Source: Fictibacillus marinisediminis
GTDB lineage: Bacteria; Bacillota; Bacilli; Bacillales; Fictibacillaceae
DNA length: 64,000 nt
Assembly: GCF_023149135.1 (NCBI RefSeq)
Contig: NZ_JAIWJX010000002.1
Location: forward strand, 2,294,001-2,358,000
Direction of reading: 5' to 3'
How positions within the stretch are numbered: the stretch's first letter is position 1; every line of letters begins with the position of its first letter. The position numbers were made by a program, and so were the translations under genes. This document shows, piece by piece, positions 26,724-37,356 of the stretch. The notes below the pieces were generated by a model. It saw only the letters and a list, made by a program, of their open reading frames with translations, had not been told where the DNA came from and ran no database searches.

Positions 26724-29477
26724 TTAATCATTGTCTGCCGGCGATGGAGCCTTGCTTTCCGGCTGCTGGGCAACTTCATTTGGTAAGAGCGGCTTTTTGT
26801 CACCTGGATACGGTGTATCAAAACCTTTTGTTGCGTACCAAACCGCGTGATTCAGCATGTTTGCATTAATTTCGTCAGGTGATGCATTTTTCCCGCTCAT
26901 CCATGACTTGTTTTTGTTGGACCATTCCGTCCATTGCTCTGCCAATGCCTTAGACTCTGAGGTACTCGCTTCTGTGTTCGCAAGTGCAGCTGCATTGGCC
27001 GTTGGCTGACCGTTTAATGTGTCAAGCGGGATTCGGTTCGCTTCAGCTTCATATGGTGTGAAATCTGGCTTATTCGTGAAAATTTCGCTCATCGGCTGTG
27101 CGGCTGCATCATTTTGGTTCATGGCAGGAAGTCCCAGGATTTGTTCAATACTGCGAACCATATTGATCACTGTCCAGTAGCGGCTGTTCGTTACTTCTTT
27201 TTTCACCCATGGACTGATCACATAGGCGGGTTCGCGGTGCCCGTCCACATGATCCAACCCATTTTGAGCATCATCTTCTGTAATAAAAATGACAGAGTCT
27301 TTCCAGTACGGACTATGGGAGATTAAATCAACCATTTTACCAACAGCAAGGTCATTGTCCGCAACCATGGCCTGAGGAGTTGGATTTCCTGAAGCCGTTC
27401 CGGCCGTATGATCATTGGTTACCCACAACGTATTTAATTGCGGCAAGTCTTTATTCTTTACATGCTTTTCAAACTGCCTTTTAAAAATCTCATATCGGTA
27501 TTGATCCGGTATGTTCATATCAAATGTAGGATACGGTTTGTGCGTAATCGGCCCAAGAGACGGAATGTCATAGGTTGCCTGATAATGGCCCACCGGAACG
27601 TGAGGATCACCTTCTTGTTGTCCGGACAGTTTCAAGTAATCATTGTACCAGTCCTTCCAAGTGCCGAATTCCTCAGGACCTGTAAATCCAGTCGTATCTT
27701 CTCCGAAGTTTTCCACAGAAACCTTGTATTTGAGAGCTTGGTCCCAAAGGTGTCCAGTAGGGGCATAAGCCATCGGATCTCCGGCTCCGCCTGGATAGCT
27801 TCGGACGTTGGCTGTATCGGTTTCTTTATCTTCATAATCTGTATTGGTCCCCTGCATGACCCATTGGTGGCCACTTGCAGATTGAATCCCTGAAACATAG
27901 AAATTATCCAGTAGCGGGTATGTATTGGCAAGCTTATGGAAATTTGGTGTTACCTCTTTACCGAATTGTGTGATAGCAGGTTCACCGTTTCCTTTCCCTA
28001 GATCACCAAGAACTTGGTCATAGGTTCTGTTCTCTTTAATGATATAGAAGACATGTTTTATCTTTGATGGCTCGCCAACCCGCTCTGGCATGGCAACCGG
28101 ATTTATATCGCGTCGAGGTTCCGCATTCTGGTCCTTTAGACCAAACCAGTTATTATTGGCGTAAACCTTTTTTGTTCCTTCCATTAAATCATTTGCCGAT
28201 GGAAAAGGAATCATGGACAAAGATCCAATTTGCGCATAAGAGGAATGTCCTGAAACAGTAACTCCTTGAATGGTTGATGTACGTGCAGGTCCAAGTGAGC
28301 CTACACCATCAGCGTTTGCCACAAGCAAGCGTTTATTATCGGCATCCATAGCCATGTCTACAGGAAACCATGCTGTAGGCATAAGTCCTAATAGTTCTGG
28401 TGTCTTGTTCGGACCTTGCCAGTCATATACTGCTACTGCGTTAACTCGTCCTAAACTGACTAGCAATCGATTATTGTCCAGCATCCTGACCGCATTGGGT
28501 GCTGCACCTTTTTTAGACTTCGAATATGGTTTAATGTCGATGGTTTGGACTACTTTATCTGTTTTAGAATCAATAACAGAAACCGTATCACTGTTTGTGT
28601 TCGCAACAAAAATATACTGGCCGGATTGAGTCATTCGTTCTGGCTGGACACCAACTGGAATCGTTTTTGTCACCTTATTGGTTTTAAGGTCTACCACAGA
28701 GACCGTTCCAGTCGAAGTGGCACCAGTCTTCGGATTAACAACCACCTTCGTACCCGAAGAATCAACGGTTGTGTCACCAGACTGTGGTTTTCTGCCGCCT
28801 TGGTTGGTGACATATGTTTTATCTCCATTCACTAACACACTGGTTGGGGCATTTTCAACTGGAATCTTGCTCGTTACAGTACCCGTCTTCGGATCGATGA
28901 CGGCAAGGCTGTTATCCCTGTTCAGTGCGACGAGCAACTGCCCTTGAGGCCCGACTTTAATATCCAGCGGGTTGATGTTTCCTCCAACACTCGCTTCTGG
29001 GAGGTCATATGTCGTTTTGACGGTTGGCGTGCCGTCGTCGGCAATCGTCATAACAACTACTTTTCCAGTTTTACCTGCCGATCCTGTAGCATATAATTCT
29101 TTGCCGTCCAGTGAATAAGCAACACCCCACATATGTGAGAGTTTTAATTTAAAGCTTGTCGCCATTAATTTTCCAGTTGTGAGATTTACGATGTTTAGAC
29201 CGTTACCGCCATAATCAGTTCTTCCATTTAAAACGGCCGCTGTTTTTCCATTCGGGTGAACCGCAATAGTAATTGGATTGCCCCCAAACTCAATTTGTTT
29301 TCCGGCTGGAGTGACGAGCTGATTTACAGGCGTTAACACCGAACCGTCTTGCTGTCTGCCTACTGTCTTTGTGCCAAAGGGATCATCAATGGATGCGTAT
29401 ACACTTGCCGAACCAAGAAGCGCTGTACTTATTGCAATACCAGCAATCAGTTTCTTCTTGTGAATGATCTTTTTCAC
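26724..29477 (-). CDS. secreted beta-propeller / phosphoesterase (alkaline phosphatase superfamily) protein
   Basis: A 917-residue exported enzyme. The signal peptide is residues 1-29 (cleavage near VYA-SID). Residues about 60-420 form a YVTN/YncE-like beta-propeller with repeats such as VSVIDSKTDKVVQTI and TVSVVDLKTNKVTKTIP. The C-terminal half is a phosphoesterase domain with the metal motif IIKENRTYDQVLGDL and metal ligands in TEDDAQNGLDHVDGHR. This 'bifunctional YncE/alkaline phosphatase' architecture is widespread in Bacillus, with phosphomonoester or phosphodiester hydrolysis outside the cell expected. Part of this gene is duplicated as a scar at 13.4 kb. TTTACA-like elements upstream hint at Pho control. 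Confidence 0.9.
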   Translation of the reverse strand: MKKIIHKKKLIAGIAISTALLGSASVYASIDDPFGTKTVGRQQDGSVLTPVNQLVTPAGKQIEFGGNPITIAVHPNGKTAAVLNGRTDYGGNGLNIVNLTTGKLMATSFKLKLSHMWGVAYSLDGKELYATGSAGKTGKVVVMTIADDGTPTVKTTYDLPEASVGGNINPLDIKVGPQGQLLVALNRDNSLAVIDPKTGTVTSKIPVENAPTSVLVNGDKTYVTNQGGRKPQSGDTTVDSSGTKVVVNPKTGATSTGTVSVVDLKTNKVTKTIPVGVQPERMTQSGQYIFVANTNSDTVSVIDSKTDKVVQTIDIKPYSKSKKGAAPNAVRMLDNNRLLVSLGRVNAVAVYDWQGPNKTPELLGLMPTAWFPVDMAMDADNKRLLVANADGVGSLGPARTSTIQGVTVSGHSSYAQIGSLSMIPFPSANDLMEGTKKVYANNNWFGLKDQNAEPRRDINPVAMPERVGEPSKIKHVFYIIKENRTYDQVLGDLGKGNGEPAITQFGKEVTPNFHKLANTYPLLDNFYVSGIQSASGHQWVMQGTNTDYEDKETDTANVRSYPGGAGDPMAYAPTGHLWDQALKYKVSVENFGEDTTGFTGPEEFGTWKDWYNDYLKLSGQQEGDPHVPVGHYQATYDIPSLGPITHKPYPTFDMNIPDQYRYEIFKRQFEKHVKNKDLPQLNTLWVTNDHTAGTASGNPTPQAMVADNDLAVGKMVDLISHSPYWKDSVIFITEDDAQNGLDHVDGHREPAYVISPWVKKEVTNSRYWTVINMVRSIEQILGLPAMNQNDAAAQPMSEIFTNKPDFTPYEAEANRIPLDTLNGQPTANAAALANTEASTSESKALAEQWTEWSNKNKSWMSGKNASPDEINANMLNHAVWYATKGFDTPYPGDKKPLLPNEVAQQPESKAPSPADND

Positions 29478-29620
29478 TTTTCTCTCTCCATTCTAATTGG
29501 TATGTTTTACTAGATTAGGATACTGCTATATTTTTAACGTTTGTTTACATCAAGGTAAAGTTAATTGTTTAACTATGTAAAATATTCAATCTCTTCTCTT
29601 CACAATTAGTATCTTAATAA

Positions 29621-29842
29621 AAGGCTCTTTTCTAAAAGATTGTTGCTTTGGAAATATTTCGTAAATAATCCTTCATTATAGTTGATTGGAGTGCAAGATG
29701 CGAGACTCCTGCGGGGGAAGCGGGACAGGTGAGACCCACAGGCGCATGCGCCGAGGAGGCTCAGCGCACGCCCCGCGGAAAGCGAGCATCCTGAAACGAA
29801 AATCAACCACTCCCAAGAGCAACAAAGGTTACGAAAACAGCC
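29621..29842. repeat. GC-rich MITE-like repeat, copy 1
   Basis: A 222-base element, much richer in G+C than its surroundings. The ends are imperfect inverted repeats (AAGGCTCTTTTC..TTGTTGCTTTGG and the complement of CC..AGCAACAAAGG..GAAAACAGCCT). An inner pair GTTGATTGGAGTG / AATCAACCACTCC also pairs. The core has GCGAGACTCCTGCGGG and GCGCACGCCCCGCGGAAAG. A second copy lies at 59118. No transposase is inside; small frames across it are artefacts. Confidence 0.88.
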
Positions 29843-29843
29843 T

Positions 29844-29878
29844 AATAAAAAGAAAAAGCAGCCTTTGCCCAGGCTGCT
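29844..29878 (-). terminator. intrinsic terminator of the RND transporter gene
   Basis: On the minus strand AGCAGCCT-GGGCAA-AGGCTGCT is followed by TTTTTCTTTTTATT, 17 bases after the RND stop. Confidence 0.92.
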
Positions 29879-29894
29879 CACGATGGTTTGGGTA

Positions 29895-32800
29895 TTATGC
29901 ATACATTTTTTCATCAGTGATATTTTTTTGAGAAATATTTGGTGAACCTTTATGCAGCCATTTATAGACAATGGGAATGACTATTAAACTGATAAATGTT
30001 GAACTGATCAAACCGCCTATTACGACAATGCCAAGAGTTTGTGAGATTATAGAATCGGTGCGGGAGGATAGAGCTAACGGAAGTACGGTTAAAACAGTCG
30101 TTAAAGCTGTCGTTAATATCGGACGCACTCGAGTGGATGTTCCAAGAACAATCGCTTCATTTAACATAAGACCCTCGGCTCGTTTTCTCTCGATCTTATC
30201 AACAAGAACAATGCCATTTGTAACTACAATGCCTGTGAGCATTAATAGACCGACCAGGGCTGCTAGATTCCATTCCAATCGAAAGATAAACATAGCCGCC
30301 ACTGATCCAATAAACGCCAAAGGGATACAGACGAGTACGGATAAAGGTGCTTTCCAGCCTCTAAAGACTGTACCTATGATGAAAAGAACGAGCAATAAAG
30401 AGAAAGAAAAGGCAATTGCAATCTCATAAATCATTTCATTTACTTGTTCTGGTATTCCGGCAAAGGAGTAGCTGATATTCTGCGGCAACGGAAGTTTCTC
30501 TAAAATCGATTTTACTTGTTTAGTCACCCCGCCAATATCTGATGAAGTGATATTGGCCGTAACCTCGGCGAATGGCTGTCCGTCCTTTTCCTGAATTTCT
30601 GATGAATCGGCATCGGCTTCCAGTGTGGCAAGCTCATCTAACCTTACTTTATGCCCTTGGTCATTCTTAAAAGTTTCTGAGCCCAGGGCTGAAAAAACAT
30701 CTGAAGGGCTGTCTTTGCTTTTCAACACGACCGGAAAAGCATGTTGATTAATGGATATTTGCCCCTTTGTACCTTCCGCTATATAAAATTGAATCCGATT
30801 TAAAAGATCCTCCACTTTGATCCCATTTCTTTCAATGGCTTTTTGATCAAGATGAATATGATACTTTTTCGTACTGGCCTCATCGTCAGCTATATCCTCT
30901 ACTGCCAGCCCAGGAACTCTTACAAGCTTTTGGCCTATTGAATGTGCCATGGATTCCAGTGTTTCATGATCCGATCCAGTGAAGTTAATCTTTAATTGGG
31001 AGTCATCTCCCGCAATCCGCTGATCCGTAACCGTGTATACGGCTTTTCCCTTTATGGAGTCAAGCTGTTTTTGAAGATTTTCAATAAAAGAAGCAAGGTT
31101 AGTATCTGTGTTGACCGTAACAAATAAGTTGGCAACATTCGGTTTTTGAATCCAACCGCCGCCTGCATCAAAAACATCATCCGATTGAGCAGTAAAAGAC
31201 GACCCAAGGACTGAAGAATATGTACCCACATGTTGATCCTTTTTAATAAGCCCTTCTACTCTTTTAACTTCTGCATCCATTTCTCTTAACGATACAGACT
31301 GAGGAAGTTCGATCCGAACACCGGCTTGTCCTTTTTTATAACTCATGGGTAAAAAGTTCACTGGTAAAAATGCTGCTCCAATACCCGTAATAAGAAACAA
31401 TAGAAGCGTTAAGGCGATGATTTTTTTCTCTTTGTGCAACATCCATTTAAAACCTTTATGCATGAGAGGTTCTAACGGATCATGAACACTAAGGGGTTTA
31501 CCCTTCCAAAAAAGGTTGTAGAGAGTCGGCACTACCAGCATCGCAACCAATAAGGAAACGAAAAGCGCAATAACTACCGACCATGCAAACCCTGAGAAAG
31601 CTGAACTTACGATGCCGCCGATTAGAGCAATGGGAACATAAACCGCGATCGTCGTTGCTGTTGAAGAAACAATGGCAGGGATCATTTCTGAGACCGCGTG
31701 TGATAACTGATGAAGTTTTATTTTCCCCTCCGTTTCCTGCACTTTCCGGTTTAAATTATCCAAAATAACAATGGAGTCATCGACCACTCGTGCCATGGCC
31801 ACGATCAAACCTGAAACCGTCAGTATGTTCAAGCTGATTCCCAACGTTTTAAGTACACCGATGGTTGCTAAAAGACATATGGGAAGCGACAGAACAATCA
31901 ATAAGGTGGAACGAACTTGACGGAAAAACAAGAACACACAGATCATGGCGAAAAGACAACCTAACACCCCTTCTTTAACTAGTCCTTTTAAAGATGAATT
32001 CACTTGTTCACTTTGATCAAACAGAATGGACGATTTCACATCATTATTTTTTAGCTCAGGTATGGTTTTCAGCTTGCTTCTTATTTTTTCTCCTACATCT
32101 GTAATATTTGAAGTGGATGTTTTTAACACATCAAGCCGAACACTCGGCAGCCCATCGGTCCGGGAGATCGTTTGAAGATTGACCACTGAATTTGAAATGT
32201 CAGCTACCTTAGAGAGCGGGATGGATCGGCCATCCTGCCTTTGAACAGGCAAGTTTAATAACTCCTGCTTATTTAATGACCAACCAGAGACCTGGACAGG
32301 AATAGAAGCTCGATTACTTGGGACATTGCCCTGCAGTTCTGTTGTATATTTTTTCTTCATTGAATTTTGAAGATCGTTTACGGTTAATCCAGCTTTTTTT
32401 AGTTTTTCCTTATCAATGGTCAAAGCATATCCAGCCGTTCCACCACCCGTTACATTGATTTCCTTTACCCCTGGAACAGTTTTCAACCCACTTACAATAT
32501 CTTCTTGGACCATCGTTCGTAAGGTGTTCTCGGTTACATTTGGAGAGGCACTGGTTAAATTGATGCTCATAATCGGAAACGAATTTGTACTAAGGCGTGT
32601 CACAACAGGTTGTTTTACACCAGCAGGCATTGAAATCGTTTCTATGGCGCGGTTAACCTCTTCTTCAGCTTTTTCCATATCATAGCTCATTGGAAAGTTG
32701 AGACGAACAAGAGAGCTGTCATTTGAGGAGCTGGTTTCGATACCCTGAAGGCCATCCACAACCCGAACGGCTTGTTCAATCGGTTTTGTAACGTTCAGTT

Positions 32801-32984
32801 TCATTTGATCTGCTTGATAATTTTCAGACTGCGCAGACACAGTAAGAGTTGAATTATTGATTTCAGGCAAATAATCTCGTTGAATTTGCCGGGCAGCCAT
32901 CGCCCCCCAAGCAATAATCAGTATTATCAGAGTGATAATAAGAACGGCCCGTTTCATCGATCCATCAATGAGTGATTTCATCAT
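29895..32984 (-). CDS. RND-family efflux transporter (SwrC/AcrB-like)
   Basis: About 1029 residues from the ATG pair at 32984; a TTG at 33038 would add 18 residues and neither has an ideal ribosome site. The layout is typical: one N-terminal helix (RAVLIITLIILIIAWGAMAA), a large external loop, helices 2-6, a second loop, helices 8-12. The proton-relay acids lie in helix 4 (ARVVDDSIVILDNL). Gram-positive relatives such as B. subtilis SwrC/YerP export surfactin and other amphiphiles. The gene sits alone between two promoters and its own terminator; no membrane-fusion partner is present. A fragment of it recurs at 13.6 kb. Confidence 0.9.
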   Translation of the reverse strand: MMKSLIDGSMKRAVLIITLIILIIAWGAMAARQIQRDYLPEINNSTLTVSAQSENYQADQMKLNVTKPIEQAVRVVDGLQGIETSSSNDSSLVRLNFPMSYDMEKAEEEVNRAIETISMPAGVKQPVVTRLSTNSFPIMSINLTSASPNVTENTLRTMVQEDIVSGLKTVPGVKEINVTGGGTAGYALTIDKEKLKKAGLTVNDLQNSMKKKYTTELQGNVPSNRASIPVQVSGWSLNKQELLNLPVQRQDGRSIPLSKVADISNSVVNLQTISRTDGLPSVRLDVLKTSTSNITDVGEKIRSKLKTIPELKNNDVKSSILFDQSEQVNSSLKGLVKEGVLGCLFAMICVFLFFRQVRSTLLIVLSLPICLLATIGVLKTLGISLNILTVSGLIVAMARVVDDSIVILDNLNRKVQETEGKIKLHQLSHAVSEMIPAIVSSTATTIAVYVPIALIGGIVSSAFSGFAWSVVIALFVSLLVAMLVVPTLYNLFWKGKPLSVHDPLEPLMHKGFKWMLHKEKKIIALTLLLFLITGIGAAFLPVNFLPMSYKKGQAGVRIELPQSVSLREMDAEVKRVEGLIKKDQHVGTYSSVLGSSFTAQSDDVFDAGGGWIQKPNVANLFVTVNTDTNLASFIENLQKQLDSIKGKAVYTVTDQRIAGDDSQLKINFTGSDHETLESMAHSIGQKLVRVPGLAVEDIADDEASTKKYHIHLDQKAIERNGIKVEDLLNRIQFYIAEGTKGQISINQHAFPVVLKSKDSPSDVFSALGSETFKNDQGHKVRLDELATLEADADSSEIQEKDGQPFAEVTANITSSDIGGVTKQVKSILEKLPLPQNISYSFAGIPEQVNEMIYEIAIAFSFSLLLVLFIIGTVFRGWKAPLSVLVCIPLAFIGSVAAMFIFRLEWNLAALVGLLMLTGIVVTNGIVLVDKIERKRAEGLMLNEAIVLGTSTRVRPILTTALTTVLTVLPLALSSRTDSIISQTLGIVVIGGLISSTFISLIVIPIVYKWLHKGSPNISQKNITDEKMYA

Positions 32985-33511
32985 GTTTCTTTTACGCCCC
33001 CAAACTTTATACATTCTGTTCTTCTGTTCTACAAACAAGATGATTATTTTAATATAATGGACAGTTGTAAAAATTCGATTAATGAAGCGTAAAAGAATTA
33101 TAGAATTGTAGATAATTTACATAATAAAAAACATCTGAATTATTTCAGATTAGCTTCTATATATTAGACAGTATCCTTTTTGTCTTTTGTAAACTTGTAT
33201 AGTTTATTTCTATATTTTCATATAAAAATACGGTATGTGAAATTATATTAAATATAGAAACCTGATTTGGTCTTCTGTAAAATACACGACCATTCTTTAA
33301 AACATATATTTATTAGGAGAATCCTAACTTTAAGAATGATTATTGACTGCATCATTGAGGAAATCCCGTCCTAAACGTTTAGTAATTTTTTACCTATTCA
33401 AATGAATCAATATTAAAAACCAACAAAAATAATCAGAATAATTTAAAAATAACTATTGAAAGCCTTTTCAATTGGTGGCATTATTCTATCAATCAGTAAA
33501 TTATTTAGTAA
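32985..33511. other. very AT-rich region upstream of the RND gene
   Basis: Over 500 bases with no credible gene, repeat or operator. It probably contains the RND promoter. Confidence 0.5.
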
Positions 33512-33790
33512 TTAATCGTAAAATTTATAAAATATATAACTAAAGAGGTTTTTCATGATGGCAACCAATTAAGGATAGAGGAAAAAATCCAACGTCTCAA
33601 CAGCAGTCCCCCCTTTTCAACGGTGAAAGTTTATACCAAAGAAATGGGACATACCGGGGTCAAGCGATTAATAAATCGAATAAATGGCAGAAATCTTCCC
33701 ATCAAGGTGATGATTCCAACCTCTTTGGTCATTCGGCCAAGCTGCGGATCATCTATAACAAAGCATCTTTTTAAGGAGGTGATTCAATAG
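33512..33790 (+). pseudogene. start-less remnant of an unrecognised gene
   Basis: The plus frame from 33512 to the TAG at 33788 is open and reads like a real protein (VKVYTKEMGHTGVKRLINRI, later TSLVIRPSCGSSITKHLFKE). It has no ATG, GTG or TTG before its middle and no ribosome site. It is probably the end of a gene truncated by rearrangement next to the carbohydrate island. I do not recognise the family. Confidence 0.45.
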
Positions 33791-33900
33791 ATTACGAGGA
33801 GTTCTTATAAAGGCTTATTCGCCCAGAAACCCGCAACTGCCAATCACTGGCTCCTAAAGCGAATAGTTCAACTCCCAATTAAACAAGTGGAGGGTTAACG

Positions 33901-35226
33901 ATGAAGGTTACAATTATTGGAGCAGGAAGTGTAGTTTTTGCCAAGCGTTTAATTACAGATATTTTAAGTTTTCCCGAGTTAAGTGATACTACCTTTTCTT
34001 TAACCGATATTCATGCGGAACGTCTGCAAACCGCAGAAAAAATGACACAATCCATCATCGCTCAATTTGGAAACAATGCTCAGGTGGAAGCGCACATCGA
34101 TCGAAAGCAGGCATTGATCAATGCTGATTATGTACTTAATTTAATCCAAGTGGGAATGCATGAGGCTACATTGGTTGATTTTGAAATTCCTAAACGGTAT
34201 GGCTTAAAACAAACCATTGCTGATACACTCGGTGTTGGTGGTGTTTTCCGTGCCTTACGAACTATTCCGGTTCTCCTCGATATCTGCAGAGATATGGAAG
34301 AAGTTTGTCCGGAGGCGTATTTGCTTAATTATACAAATCCGATGTCCATGCTTATGCTGGCCATCCAAAAAGCTTCTTCCATAAAATCCGTGGGATTGTG
34401 CCATAGTGTTCAAAACACAGCGGACGAGTTATCCTCTTACTTAAATATTCCCGTGGAAGAACTGGAATACAAAGTTGCAGGCATCAATCATATGGCCTGG
34501 TTCTTGGAGTTAAAAAGAAATGGTCAGGATCTTTATCCTTCTCTCTTTGAAGCCATGAAAGACCCAGACATTTATGCTAAAGATAAAGTGCGGTTTGAAA
34601 TGATGAAGAGATTAAATTGCTTTATCACAGAATCCAGTGAACATATCTCCGAATACACGCCGTATTTTATTAAACGGGATCAGTTAATCCAAGACTTTGA
34701 CATTCCGATTGATGAATATGTGAGAAGAAGCGAAGACAATTTAAAGCAATTTTCCGAAACACAAAAGATGATTGACCAAGGGAAGGCCTTTCCAATGGAA
34801 AAAAGCCATGAATTTGGAGCCCCTATCATTCATTCTCTAGAAACGGGGATCAACCGAGAGATTTGGGGCAATGTGTTAAACACACAACTTATTACGAACC
34901 TGCCGAATAATTCCTGCGTGGAAGTTCCTTGCCTGGTCAATAAACGAGGAATTCAGCCTTTCCAGGTAGGCGATCTCCCACCTCATTTGGCTGCGATGAA
35001 CATGACCAATATCAATGTTCAGCAACTGGTGGTAGAAGCCATCCTTACAGGCAATGTAGATTATGTGTATCAAGCGGTCATGCTCGACCCCCACACGTCT
35101 TCCGTCCTATCGCTTGACGAAATGTGGGACATGACCAAAGAGCTTTTGGATGCTCATGCAGATTACTTACCTGCATTTACTAAAGGAAGACACTTAACCT
35201 ATCTGGGCAAAGCAGCAACTTTATAA
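33901..35226 (+). CDS. GH4 alpha-galactosidase-like glycosidase (MelA type)
   Basis: A 441-residue family GH4 enzyme. The N-terminal NAD-binding fold opens with VTIIGAGSVVFAKRL. The metal-binding Cys is in LCHSVQ (about residue 175) and the His in AGINHMAW (about residue 202), the CHSV signature of alpha-galactosidase/alpha-galacturonidase members such as B. subtilis MelA. GH4 enzymes use NAD+ and Mn2+ and cleave by oxidising C3 and eliminating the aglycone. It runs opposite to the big carbohydrate operon and has its own terminator. Of the three GH4 enzymes here it is the one most clearly expected to act on non-phosphorylated substrate. Confidence 0.88.
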   Translation: MKVTIIGAGSVVFAKRLITDILSFPELSDTTFSLTDIHAERLQTAEKMTQSIIAQFGNNAQVEAHIDRKQALINADYVLNLIQVGMHEATLVDFEIPKRYGLKQTIADTLGVGGVFRALRTIPVLLDICRDMEEVCPEAYLLNYTNPMSMLMLAIQKASSIKSVGLCHSVQNTADELSSYLNIPVEELEYKVAGINHMAWFLELKRNGQDLYPSLFEAMKDPDIYAKDKVRFEMMKRLNCFITESSEHISEYTPYFIKRDQLIQDFDIPIDEYVRRSEDNLKQFSETQKMIDQGKAFPMEKSHEFGAPIIHSLETGINREIWGNVLNTQLITNLPNNSCVEVPCLVNKRGIQPFQVGDLPPHLAAMNMTNINVQQLVVEAILTGNVDYVYQAVMLDPHTSSVLSLDEMWDMTKELLDAHADYLPAFTKGRHLTYLGKAATL

Positions 35227-35230
35227 TTGT

Positions 35231-35263
35231 AAAAAGCTAAGGATACTAGTCCTTAGCTTTTTT
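35231..35263 (+). terminator. intrinsic terminator of the GH4 gene
   Basis: AAAAGCTAAGGA-TACTAG-TCCTTAGCTTTTTT is a perfect 12-base-pair hairpin with a T run. Confidence 0.95.
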
Positions 35264-35437
35264 GGTTTAAATCATATTACTTAATTGGCCGGAAAATTGA
35301 TAGGCAGTATACTCGTTGGAACAAGGCTGGCCATTTGTAATTTCTACAATACTGTGAGAATTCTACTACACTTTAAAAAGGAAAATAATACAGCGCAACT
35401 GAATAATAAGCTATATGAATTAAAGGAGGAATCGCAA

Positions 35438-35908
35438 ATGAAACAGCGTCACGAGGTTTTTTTCAAACAATTAGAAGGCATTAGAAACTACCTGCTAAAA
35501 GTGGCAAATGTCACTGAGGAGGTAGCGGAGATTGTCCCTAAAGGCTTTAAAAATAATATCCGATGGAATCTCGGCCATGTTTTCGTGGAACAATATGCTT
35601 GGATCGAGAATTTAACCAAGGAAGAGGTTGGTTTCCCTAAGTAATTTAATGAATGGTTTGGATGGGGCACTTCTCCAGATAACTTTACTGCTGAAACACC
35701 TTCCTTAGAAGAATTGAAGCAGTTACTTAAAGGACAAATTGCTAATATTAAGGAAACATATGGTGATAGATTAGAAGAAGTATTTGAACAAAACCAGGGG
35801 ATGGATACCCTTGAACAAGTCCTTCTTTGGACGACTTTTCACGAGGGCATGCATCTGCAAACCATCTTGGATATTAAAAAAGTGCATGAATGCTTAATAG
35901 AAAATTAA
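35438..35908 (+). pseudogene. DinB-family protein interrupted by an in-frame stop
   Basis: From the ATG at 35438 (AAAGGAGGA seven bases upstream) a 156-codon reading frame of DinB/YfiT-type length continues to 35908, except for a TAA at 35642-35644. The first half holds the conserved His in WNLGHVFVEQYAW; the second half, in the same frame, continues FNEWFGWGTSPDNF and holds the metal-binding pair in TFHEGMHLQTI. DinB proteins are four-helix metal-binding enzymes, often thiol-dependent transferases. No frameshift is present, so a single nonsense change inactivated the gene recently. A restart at TTG 35714 could make only a half domain. Confidence 0.85.
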
Positions 35909-35909
35909 G

Positions 35910-36059
35910 ATGGAACCAAACGAAAACGGTCTTACTTTTAAGCAAATTTCATCAAAACTGCAAAAAGCGGGTACCAATGTTTATGTTTACGCTGCAGACA
36001 CAGCCGGCAACAAAAGTTCAAGTGCTGTTAAAATAAGCATGAGTCTACAAACCAGTTAA
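35910..36059 (+). pseudogene. C-terminal fragment of a secreted protein with Ig-like repeat
   Basis: A 49-codon frame ends KLQKAGTNVYVYAADTAGNK and SSAVKISMSLQTS. The VYVYAADTAGNKSS pattern is the final strands of bacterial Ig-like surface domains. The ATG has no ribosome site and the rest of a surface protein is missing, so this is a leftover 3' end, followed by a terminator that would have belonged to it. Confidence 0.5.
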
Positions 36060-36094
36060 GGGACTGACATTTTAATTTGTCAGCCCCTTTTCCA
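36058..36094 (+). terminator. intrinsic terminator
   Basis: The hairpin GGGACTGACA / TGTCAGCCCC with loop TTTTAATT ends in TTTTCC and a T-rich tract on the plus strand. Confidence 0.75.
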
Positions 36095-36201
36095 TTTCTT
36101 ATCTTTTTCTTCTACTAGGCTTTTAACAATTTAAGTGATGGTTTCAACAACGCCTAAATAATCAACCAGTCGATCTGAAGCTGCATTTCAACACTAGAAT
36201 T

Positions 36202-37272
<1,071 letters not shown>

Positions 37273-37356
37273 CTAGTAATAGAGTATTTAAACATAAATA
37301 CACGAAATAAAGCTGAAGATACAAGTTCTTTCAGAAACTTGTTGTATACTTTAGGT

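Noticed and set aside
27438..27893. 151-codon plus-strand frame inside the phosphoesterase gene
   Set aside because: Shadow of a clear 917-residue gene with full domain structure on the other strand.
29686..29931. Open frame of 81 codons across repeat copy 1
   Set aside because: It lies within the GC-rich non-coding element; GC-rich repeats keep stop-free frames by chance, and no ribosome site is present.
29971..30429. 152-codon plus-strand frame inside the RND gene
   Set aside because: Antisense shadow of membrane-helix codons in a well-supported transporter gene.
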